Positions 55,279 through 64,000 of a stretch of 64,000 nucleotides of DNA are shown here, piece after piece (within the stretch, counting starts at the first letter, position 1; each line of letters opens with the position of its first letter). The notes beneath the pieces were generated by a model. That model ran no database searches. It saw nothing but the letters and a program-made list of their open reading frames with translations, and was not told where the DNA came from. Source of the DNA: Avena insularis (taxonomy: Eukaryota; Streptophyta; Magnoliopsida; Poales; Poaceae); the NCBI GenBank assembly GCA_023614405.1, contig CM042685.1:83380684-83444683 (forward strand), in the 5' to 3' direction. A program made the translations under genes and the position numbers.

Positions 55279-56370
55279 ACATTACTCTTCACATTAAAGA
55301 AAGAAATCAATGATTATGATCATTTTGTTTCAAGTATGCTTTTACAAAAGGAAAGTAGGATTCACAAATACGCCCTACACCATATGTGGAAATATTTGTG
55401 AATTACTTGTCATGTTATTGGAACAAGACATACCTATTAACTATAAAGGAATTGATGGTAAACTAAAATTACAAGAAATCATATAAGTAAATTTCACTTG
55501 AGATTAGAAAGTAAAATTATTACTGAATCTCGTCAACTCAAGGAGTTACTTGATATTTACGAAGGACCGCAAAGTTATACATAAATAGTGGAAGTCTTAA
55601 AAGACAAAGAAGAATTCGCCAAAGAATGTCTTGGACGAATTAAAATGAATTTGATTCAAAAGTGCTAAAGTACGAAGGATTTAAATAATAGTAAATTACT
55701 AGAGTCTTGTAAAGAAATTCTCAATTTGATAATTGATCAAGAGATTTTGAAGTTGTACGAAATGTTGAGAAGATATGAAATTTGCATAAAATTGACTGGG
55801 AGATAGAAAGTCTTATTAAATTAGTATGTGAGTGACATATTTTTGAGTGGGAGCCATGTAAGTTTCAGACTCATATATGTAGGTGACATATTTTGAGTGG
55901 GAGTTGACATAATTCATGTGTGTATAAGACACATTAAGAATAAGGACCAAAAGAGCCAATAAATAATGATTTGTTAGGGTAAAGTTGAAAGTATATTGGA
56001 CATTGAAATCTTAGGAGATTGATATATGCCATATAGCATTATGTTGGAGTGTATTCCTAATAGAGATTCTGAAAAGTTCAGAATAGGAATTGATTAAGGA
56101 ATAGTCTTAATTCATTCAAATTAGAAAACCATTAAGTATAAACATCGATGGTTGAAAGAGAGAATAGGATGTGCAACATCCACTATGTTATCACATAGGA
56201 TTTTGTATTCAAATACCAAGATGAATACTCAACATAATATGATACATGTTCTTAGTAAGAAGAAAGTTTGTTTGTGACTGATCCAACGTCACTGCTGCAT
56301 CTAAAACCAAAGATCACACTCTGTTGCTAAAAACTATTATACATACACAAGATGTTATCTTAATGATGAT
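55279..56370 (+). other. Degenerate AT-rich region, probably retrotransposon interior
   Basis: About 1.1 kb with no long frame. TTTTGAGTGGGAG occurs twice (near 55842 and 55891), a word seen around copia coding ends and leaders, and it has a counterpart on the minus strand of element C (near 17735). I take it as decayed copia interior but cannot name a domain. Confidence 0.4.
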
Positions 56371-56493
56371 CACTACAAGAAATGTGTTTACTTATGACCT
56401 TCTCATAGTGACGAGGAATAAAACCATCATAGATCTATGACGATTTCACACAAGATGGTCGTAGGCCGTTTGGAGAGGTCATAACCCTATAAA

Positions 56494-56525
56494 ATTACGA
56501 CGATTTGTGTCAAAATCGTCGTAAT
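56494..56525. repeat. Perfect inverted repeat in CACTA element L
   Basis: ATTACGACGATTT and its exact complement are separated by 6 bp. It lies about 120 bp from the terminus, in the zone where CACTA transposase-binding repeats are expected. Confidence 0.85.
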
Positions 56526-57405
56526 ATATTCATATGAAATTTTCATAAACTACATGACACAACCGAGAGACTTATTTATAACCAACTATGACCATTTTAA
56601 ATTGTCATATTGTCTAAAATATGATACATTAAGTTGACTGGTCGGCCACATCAGCTATTACGCCTACATGGCATGTCTATGTGTCAACTATTGTATAGTA
56701 TATGTCCATATATAAATACACATATACCTATTATTAGTAGGCCCACCAAACCTTCAAATAATTGCAAAAAAGAGAAATTGAACCTGTGACCTATACAAAG
56801 CCTTACTACGCTAAACCACCACAACATACCATAATTGTTGTTGTAATTATGTGCATACGTCATATTAAGAGAACGTCGTACTCAGCACATAAAGAGAGAA
56901 AAATATAGGGGTTTTAGGGCTTGAACAACCGACCTCATCACAGAGACGTGGGACTCAAACCAGCACACCACCAATTCACTTCGGTTTTATTACCGCTCTA
57001 GCTTCTTATGGACTTTCCCTTATTTGGATGGGTCAGGGCTTTTGCAAATGGTTGCCATCTTTTCTGGCTGGCCTGGGCCTCGCCTGGTTGATAAGGTCCA
57101 GCCCATCACGGCTGGTCCATTTAGGAAGTTTTTTTTCTATTTTCTTAATTATTGTGTATCTTTTTCATAAGAAGTCTAAAAAAATTGATGTTGGCTCTAA
57201 ATTTTTATAAAATTCAGAAGATTCTCTTAGGTTGTTAATTATTAATACTTTTCTTATATCAAAATAGTGGGTTTACTAATCCCACATTAGTATATGGTAG
57301 GGACTGTATCATGATTCAAAATATGATTGTGAAACTAGGATATTGAATTCAAATTTTTGGGATTGCGTTTTGCAAAACTTGCATTGGGTCTATAATGAAA
57401 TAGCA

Positions 57406-57620
57406 TATGGTGAACCTAAAAATTATTTTTCCAAAAAACCATGAGCACTAGATCATGTACATGTAGTTCAAATCTGACCACTTCTTGCAGATTCAACAGG
57501 AATTTATCTTTTTCACGAGAGGCGTACTGAAAGGTTTGAGTCACCCCGGTTGGGATACTAAATATGAAATGTGGTCTAGTATTTTTTAAATATGGTGGTA
57601 CCATTTTACAACATTTATTT
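57406..57620 (+). repeat. Direct repeat in CACTA element L, first copy
   Basis: Contains GAGCACTAGATCATGTAC, CACGAGAGGC and TACCATTTTACAACATTTAT. The second copy is 651 bp downstream (58058-58275). Confidence 0.8.
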
Positions 57621-58057
57621 GGTGGTTGCTTCACAAAATATCCTGTTTTTGGCACTCAGAAAATGCAAAATGGATTTTTGGTGCAACTAAAATGAAACTT
57701 CCTCCTACACCATTGTTAGCTACCCCAATATGCACATTCATGCACAAAATGGGCATATTATCGCTATGTCGTGATTCTAGCCATAACATGGGTTGTTTGG
57801 CCTAAAAGCCATGAAATCTCGAACATGATAGCTCATTTTCGAGAAGGTTTTTCTGAGATGTAATCAATATACCAAGTTTGATATTTTTCCTAGCAACTAT
57901 GTCACATAATATGTCGCCTCATGAAGGATTCACATTGTTTGAGTCTTTTTTTTAATTTCGTATACCCGTTCCGAATTATGGTCAAAATGACGGGCACAAA
58001 GATTCTTAGATCGGGGCTAAGCCTCGCTAAACTTGAAGCGGATCTATGATGAAATAG

Positions 58058-58275
58058 CTTATTCTGTAAAATATATTTTTGTAAAAAAATGATGAGCACT
58101 AGATCATGTACGTGTAGTTCAAATCTAACCTACTTCCTACCGATTCGGTAGAAATTTGTCTTTTTTATGAGAGGCAAACGAAAAGGTTTGAGATACCCTG
58201 GTTGTGTATATGAAATGTGGTCTAGAATTTTTAAAAATAGGTTGGTACCATTTTACAACATTTATTTGATGGTTG
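58058..58275 (+). repeat. Direct repeat in CACTA element L, second copy
   Basis: Same word order as 57406-57620 with scattered substitutions and small indels; it ends directly at the start of LTR element M. Confidence 0.8.
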
Positions 58276-58280
58276 CTTCA

Positions 58281-59972
58281 TGATGCATGTAAAATGCATA
58301 CATGAACTTTGTAGTTTGTTAACATGTTTTCCCACATATTGGCATCATATATAATGTTATATCCATGTTTTATATTGATTTTTGAGGATTTACCAATGAT
58401 TCCTTTTGTTTTTTCTATAACCCGATAGGGCAGAAAAACCCTGTTTTCAATGTTTTTGATGTTTCAGGACCTATACAAAGTCAAATGGACCTACACTTTT
58501 GGGAATACCAATATTTACCCACGAGAAGCATCTAGGGCACAAGAATCTCACCAGGAGGGCCAAACGAGCCCAGGTGGCGCGCCTAGCCCAGGTGGGCACG
58601 CCACCCATGCTCGTTTCCTCCTTGACCGTCTGATCGCCTCGATTCTTTCACCCACAAAGTTCTCTTGACCTAAAATTCCCTATATAAGGACCCCTAAGGG
58701 AGTCCTCAAGACGGAGCACACCATAGAAGAAAACCGCACCAAACATAGTCAGACCCAGAGAAGATTGGAGGGGCAAACTCCACCGAAGCCACATCCGGGG
58801 AGTTCGCCACCCTCTCCAACATCTCCAGCATCATCACCATGATGAAGAGAGAGTAGTCCACAGCTGGGCTATAGGTTTGTGGCAGTATCTTGATCTATTT
58901 CTCTCTCTTTCTTCATAGATCTATTACCATATGATCTTCCCTACATGATTTTGGTCATGTTTGTAATTCCTATGTGGTGGATCTTTGTTCTATGATTTGA
59001 TATTTGATATTTAAATCTATTTTATGTAAGATGTTTTGAAAGATGAATTTCATGTACCATGTTCTTAATTGCTTGTTTTTATCCAACTTGTGTGCAAGAA
59101 CTTGTATGGGGATAAGTGTGAGATGGAGTAGCATGGTGGTAGAGATTGAATTGTTACACATAATATTCAAGATCTACTTTGGTTTTTACCTTTCTTTTGG
59201 TTTTTACCTTTCTTTTGCTGCCTCACTAGGGATAAAGTGAAATCATGTGCTATAGTTATCATGTGATAGTGTGATAACCTTGTTAGATCAAGGTAGCATA
59301 TTTGTATTTCAAACATCATATAATATTGCTTAAAGCTATACTTTGATTTGTTCTTAATTCAAGATTGCATGGGTATTTCCCTTTCTTGAGGAGTATAAGA
59401 GAGATGTATTCCATCTCGATGTTAGAATGTGATTCCCATATTAATTTTTTTATCAAGCACATATAGAAATTCCATGAATCTTTATCATTGATGAATTGTT
59501 TTGTGATCACTACAACTTAAAAAGAGAGTAGACAAGTGAACCCATGAACCCCGATCCGATTTTTATTATAAGAAACACCTTTCCATTGAATCTACTATCC
59601 TTTTTTATTTTATGCAATTTATTATTTCGAAAATACAAAAATACTTTCCCTACTTGCAATCACTCTTAAAACCCCAAAAACAACTCTAGTATCTTCCATA
59701 TCAACTAGTTTGCATTACTTTAATTTTTTATATTTTATTTCATATTACTAATACGAAACCTTGTGCTTGACAACCAGTTGGTGGAGTTGGGGACACAAGA
59801 CAAATTATTTACTTCATAGGTTGCTTGGAGAGGAGAAGACAAATACCCTTCCATAACCAATTCCCCAAGAGTTCGATATAAACCCTCGAGTCACCCTTGT
59901 GAGGAAAATAAGCTTGCTACAACACTCTGCACTTGGAGTCCCAATGAAAAGTAGCCATATTTATTACCATCA
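58281..59972 (+). repeat. Element M 5' LTR (1,692 bp)
   Basis: It starts TGATGCATGTAAAATGC where CACTA sequence stops and ends TTACCATCA 11 bp before the primer site. A TATA box is at 58681. The middle part (58480-58680) is GC-richer than the rest. Short frames on both strands are not genes. Confidence 0.75.
58681..58688 (+). promoter_or_regulatory. TATA box in element M LTR
   Basis: TATATAAG, 400 bp into the LTR, followed by GACCCCTAAGGG. Position and sequence fit an LTR promoter. Confidence 0.55.
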
Positions 59973-59983
59973 AGTCTTTTTTC

Positions 59984-60001
59984 TGGTGCCGTTGCTGGGG
60001 A
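59984..60001 (+). other. Primer binding site of element M (tRNA-Asp type)
   Basis: TGGTGCCGTTGCTGGGGA matches the complement of plant tRNA-Asp at 16 of 18 positions. Similar words recur at 60070, 60166 and 60205. Confidence 0.8.
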
Positions 60002-60230
60002 ATTAGTGAAGACATATCACAGTGGTTGTAGCATGGTGAAACTCCCACGATAACTACCAGACTATTTTATGGCGCCGTTACCGGGGATTTGGCGAAGGTA
60101 CACCACAACTACATCCTCATCAAGTTTGAAGATCAAGGTAACTCCCATAACACCTGCCTATTTTCTGGCACCTTTGAAGGACAAGCAACTTCCAAACTAC
60201 TTTATGGCACCATCATATTCATCAACTTGT
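60002..60230 (+). repeat. Repeated primer-site-like words in element M leader
   Basis: TGGCGCCGTTACCGGGGA at 60070 is closer to the tRNA-Asp complement than the site next to the LTR. Weaker copies (TGGCACCTTTGAAGG at 60166, TGGCACCATC at 60205) follow, each preceded by CTATTTT or CTACTTTAT. Confidence 0.7.
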
Positions 60231-60429
60231 GCAACAACCCAAGCTTGGGGAGGTTGCACCACTGTGAGATTTTTCTTCTCCTTTTAGATTTTTAAAGTAT
60301 TTTGTTTTGTTTGGTTTTAGTCTTTTTAAGTTTTCCTTAAAACACAAAAACACATAAAAATTAATACCAACCTTTTGCTAAATATGACTAGGAGAAATAA
60401 AAAATTAAGTTGGGAACAAGTCCATTCGC

Positions 60430-61090
60430 AAAAAAGTTTGATTGCAACATTGATCCTGAGGTGATAGGTGCCATAGTATGTAATTGTTTTTCTAATGGGA
60501 ATACAGCAGCTGCTCATTGGCATATTAAAATCTTTGAATATTCATGCAAAAACTCTAGGGGGACCTGACATTGATCCTGAAGTAGTGAAAGTAAAATTAT
60601 TTTCGCACTCATTAAAAGGAATAGTAAAAGATGGAATAATTATGCACCTAAAAGATATTTACAAACATGGTACAATATGAAAGTGTCCTTTTTAGAAAAA
60701 ATTGGTAAAAAGACCCTTCGTTCCAAAAAAAATGGTATGTGATTTCAAGCACTATGAAAATGAACCTCTCACTAGTGCTTGGGTAAGGTTTAAACAACTC
60801 ACACATAAAGTATAACTTGGGCTAAATGATTGGTTGCTTGTAGGAAGTTTTTATGAAGGCCTTACACATGAATCTAAGAAATCCCTAGATAACGAAACCG
60901 AAAAATCCTTTTTATATCTAAATCCCCATGAAGCATTACATTGTTAGATGGAATTTTGGTAGAAACTAGTATCAACAAGATCTTAAGTGAACTTAACCCC
61001 AATTTTTCCCTTAGGAGAATTCATGGTGAAAATGAAGTAAAAGTGGAAGTATTAGAAGATTCTAGCATACTCTTTGGGGAAAAAATTTAG
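60430..61090 (+). pseudogene. Element M gag remnant (Athila type)
   Basis: The reading changes frame several times. Around 60560-60680 it gives PDIDPEVVKVKLFSHSLKG and HLKDIYKHGTI, matching the LRLFPFSLKDKA and W-L-x-LP-x-GSI stretch of Athila Gag. Around 60770-60870 LTSAWVRFKQLTHK and LNDWLLVGSFYEGL match LYEAWERFK and LPDWLIVQTFYNGL of the family. Stops between these parts show it is nonfunctional. It is recognised by order and spacing of motifs, not by an open frame. Confidence 0.7.
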
Positions 61091-61211
61091 GATCATTAAA
61101 AATAAAAAGGGAAGGAACTACTATGATTGAAAATGAAAAAGGACCAACAAATTATAAACAAGTATAAGAAGTTAAAATGCTAAGTGAAACAAAATAACCT
61201 CTACTCGATCT

Positions 61212-64000
61212 TGTGTGAGGACCAGAACTTAACTTCCATACCCCCCTGTGTTTATTCGTCAATCCGAAGATGAACATTAACGACAAAACGAAATGTATAT
61301 CATTATAGACGTGCAAAAAGTAATTATTATAAAGTTTGAATAGTTACATGGTATAATGTATTATAACATATATTAAAATCAGAAAGCACAGCGGAAATAT
61401 AAAACGCGTAGTGACTCCATCGCAGCCACAAGCAGTCGATGTAGTCCACGAGGCCTCACTCCTCAGCGTCTTCATAGTAGTTGCCCCCTTCTCCATAGTA
61501 CTATGAAGTATCAATAAAAGTATTTCCATAAGTACATAATGCACTCAACACGCCCCCTCATGGGAGACTTATAATATCTATGGGAGGCTTCAAAGGAAGG
61601 TTGTATGGTTGTTTTGCAGAAAAGCCAATTTTAGTTGAAATACGATAATAAGTTTGATCAAAGCGGTTTTAGACAAAACTATGTTTTTTAATTCAATGTG
61701 ATATTTCTCATCAGTGTGATTGTCCATGACAACTCACGTATTCCATAAGATTTCAGGAGAAGGATGGAGGCAAAGAGGGAAGTTGCAAGACAGGTTCTCG
61801 TATCTCAAGAAAGATTCATGAGTCATCCATGACCATGGACACGGCTATTCGAATAGTTTAAACTCTACAGAGGTTGTACACTTTTCCCACACAACACAAT
61901 CCCGTCTTGTTGCCCACCAGTGACCGCTGGTTTAGTACACACCTATTGGTGTACTGGCAAAGGGATCGTGACGAGGTATTTTAGCTAGATCCCCCAAAGA
62001 TGTGATGATCCCACCGGGTATGGCACATGGAACAGAGAGTCTGTCCCCAAATCGGTCCCCTCATCTGTGCCGAAGGCTCCCCTGCAGGCAGACACCTCAT
62101 CATCGGTACGACAACATCAACAACTAAGGCTGACTAATCTACTTGACCAAGCCAGTGCCCATTATAGCCTATGGTTGTACGGTGGTCACAATCATCAAAT
62201 CCAAGACTTATTAGGCCCTCGCGCGGCACAAACGACGGATTGGTCCCTTCAACTAGTGAAAGGCAGTCAATTGCTCCTTCCTTTGATCCAGCTGTCGCCC
62301 GTGCCAATATTTAGACGGTAAGTTTCACCTAGAACCGAATATAGCAGGGGAAGCAACAACGGTTAGCTAAGCGAGCTCATCAAGTTTGAAAAGGGGTGTA
62401 TGTTACCCGAGGGTCGTCAAATTCCTATGAAGAGAGGAGATAAAGGATCCTACTTATTATTGAGCATGGCTAAGAAATTCTACTCTATCTGAATTACCAT
62501 ATAATATCTACCCAGGAGACCAAGTATACGGCGACAAGCAGATCAAGATATGTCTGTCTGACGACACAAATAAAATAGCGATTATATTTGTAAAACAACA
62601 AAATAATATGGCTTAAAACATGGGATAAATCATGTTCAAAGAGGGCGCATGCCTTCGTTGATGAATCCTTCTTCTTCAATAAGATGATTATGGCCACGAC
62701 CAAAATCGTCACTCTCTACTCGTTGTAACGCTAGCAAATGACAACCAAATAAATACCAAGACAATAAATACCAAATGAAATACAAATCAGAACGAATGTA
62801 TGAGTTAGTGTAGAATAGGACATAGGACAATTTGGTAAGGATTGAGGAAGTGAGTTCTAGTAACTCGAATGTGAATCAATTGAATGGATCATTAGTATTC
62901 TACGATGCTAGGATAAATTATCTCAACATAATATTATGATAAGATATATGGGTAGGCTTGCTAGGTTTAGACCGCTCGAGGTATATTGGTTGGTATATCG
63001 TTCTAAACTAATAATAACATATTAGGAAAATACATGTTTTTGATATAACCACTATAGGTGGTTTAGTCTTAATATGCCATGTACAAACATACTACATGCT
63101 AGCTTGTCTTTCAGTAAGCATACATGTGTTTATAAATCATGACAAAACACTACTGTAACAGAAGCAAACAATCCACCGAAGAATCCAGCATAATAATTAG
63201 CCATGCGATGAGAAAAAATATAATAATTACTCTAGCATATAAGCATGGAAAAATAAATGTATGTAAAACATGAATGACTCTTCTAACAGGGAACAAACTA
63301 ATTACACAATAGAAAAAATCATATAGAGAACACATCAACTAATTTCACTAAATAAATCTGTAGCTAAGCATGGCACTTGTATGCAACTAAAAACAATATA
63401 GTTTGACAATAAATCAAACACTAGTAATAATAAGTACTATTCTAACAAGAAAAAATCCATTCCTAATATTTAGGCAGAACTAGCATAGCTCAAATAATAA
63501 TAGAAAATCATAAGCACTACTAAGATCATATACCCAATTTATTGAACTGTTGTACCATGTCCTAATCATGAAAATACAATGAATACTACTCTTATTCGAA
63601 CATAAAGGCAGGATACACAAGCCACACTAAGTAACATGTAAGAACAACATGGTAAGTTCTACTAGCATGCAGTAAACAAGTACTCCAAAGAGTAGAAAAC
63701 AATCTCTAGACCGCACTGATCAAAACAAGCCGCATTGATTAAAACTAGCAAGTAAACCTATAGCTAAACATGGCATAGACATTAAATCATAAGCAAACGA
63801 CACACTATGATCTGATTAGGCCATCAAGAATAATTGACCGAATGATGGCAGTACACTATGCATCCAAAACCTATAGAAACAACTCTACATGAACATGTCG
63901 ATGTATCGAACTCCTTTAAAATTGAGTTGAATCTTTATATGTTTTAAAATAATTTTGTAAACTACCAAGTATATTCGAAGTATAACGCTACTGCTAGGTT
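61212..64000 (-). repeat. LTR N: minus-strand Ty3/gypsy LTR, continuing beyond window
   Basis: Element M stops at about 61212, where + strand TGTGTGAGGACC would be the complement of an LTR 3' end. Read on the minus strand, blocks shared with the element A and K LTRs appear in the same order: the palindrome CTATTCGAATAG (61845-61856), the GTCC/GGAC block (61824-61840) and GGCTTTTCTGCAAAACAAC (61613-61632). I take it as a solo or 3' LTR of a chromovirus-type element. From about 62500 to 64000 the sequence is AT-rich and without genes. Confidence 0.65.
61824..61856. promoter_or_regulatory. Conserved dyad block in LTR N
   Basis: CTATTCGAATAG (61845-61856) next to the minus-strand block GTCCATGGTCATGGATG (61840-61824). 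Both parts have the same order and spacing as in element A. Confidence 0.5.

Larger units (their letters stand above)
24078..56370 (+). mobile_element. Element D: Ty1/copia retrotransposon carrying elements G, I, J and K
   Basis: The copia 5' LTR is in two pieces (24078-24339 and 44060-45560), followed by primer site, leader and gag. The body is interrupted by CACTA element I, LINE J and solo LTR K. No 3' LTR is recognised, so the right limit is uncertain; I place it no further than the CACTA element at 56371. The LTR length and start suggest the BARE/Angela/WIS group, but the gag is divergent from the standard members I know. Confidence 0.7.
56371..58280 (+). mobile_element. Element L: left part of a CACTA transposon
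   Basis: CACTACAAGAAATGTGTTTACTTATGACC-type terminus at 56371, preceded by GAT. The subterminal part contains ACGAC/GTCGT words and a perfect hairpin (56494-56525). The interior has no transposase I recognise. It contains a direct repeat of about 215 bp at a spacing of 651 bp. No matching right end is found, and the sequence is cut at 58281 by LTR element M, so the rest probably lies beyond the window. Confidence 0.75.
58281..61211 (+). mobile_element. Element M: Athila-like Ty3/gypsy element, truncated on the right
   Basis: A 1.7-kb 5' LTR, a tRNA-Asp primer site, a repeat-rich leader and a gag remnant follow in order. The interior is cut at about 61212 by a minus-strand LTR (N), and protease and pol are not in the window. 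It seems to have inserted in CACTA element L. Confidence 0.75.

Noticed and set aside
1..64000. CRISPR arrays, bacterial operons, ribosomal RNA
   Set aside because: No regularly spaced identical repeats, no rRNA motifs, and all recognised coding sequence is from plant transposable elements.

Overview
The window looks like intergenic DNA from a large grass genome, most likely Triticeae (wheat, barley, rye or Aegilops). I base this on copia LTRs of about 1.7 kb with termini recalling the BARE/Angela/WIS group, chromodomain Ty3/gypsy elements with LTRs of 3-4.7 kb, elements primed by tRNA-Asp, and CACTA transposons starting CACTACAAG or CACTACTAG. I see no host gene, tRNA, rRNA or CRISPR array. 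Practically every kilobase belongs to a transposable element, and most coding sequence is broken by stops and frameshifts. Element names A-N below are local labels; family assignments rest on recognition, not on a search.

Left third (1-24077). Element A is a + strand chromovirus (protease tail, RT, RNase H, integrase, chromodomain) whose 3' end, from mid-integrase into the LTR, is present twice in tandem (2262-6640 and 6641-11031). It ends with a 3.9-kb LTR at 11510. Element B (11511-16117) is an LTR element carrying an antisense, apparently spliced ORF of the 'putative gypsy-type transposase' family and a 500-bp 3' LTR. B abuts the broken integrase of C, a minus-strand copia element (16118-20571, LTR 18864-20571). 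C in turn abuts E, a minus-strand gypsy element of the grass TAT/RIRE2 type (20572 to about 22860). An LTR and an antisense protease fragment (F, about 22897-24077) follow.

Middle (24078-44054). Copia element D (+ strand) starts at 24078. Its 5' LTR is split by G, a complete 19.7-kb chromovirus (24340-44054, 5-bp duplication GTGAA on both sides). G is itself split, 36 bp after its primer binding site, by H, a complete 6.9-kb non-autonomous LTR element (29069-35983, duplication GTTGT on both sides).

Right third (44055-64000). D resumes with the rest of its LTR, primer site, leader and gag. Its body holds I, a complete 1.6-kb CACTA element (47477-49068, TSD TTC), J, a 5'-truncated LINE on the minus strand with a 538-codon open frame (49555 to about 51390), and K, a solo gypsy LTR (51897-55278). 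L is the left part of another CACTA element (56371-58280). M, an Athila-like element with a tRNA-Asp primer site, follows (58281-61211). N is a minus-strand chromovirus-type LTR that runs off the window (61212-64000).

The junctions and target-site duplications give a relative order: H entered after G, and G after D; I entered after D; K was probably also placed inside D. The junctions suggest A inside B, B inside C and C inside E. The most interesting unexplained structures are a palindrome-containing block shared by the LTRs of several distinct gypsy families, a GC-rich island inside those long LTRs that was cleanly deleted from one LTR of G, the tandem duplication in A, and an array of hairpin units at both ends of CACTA element I.
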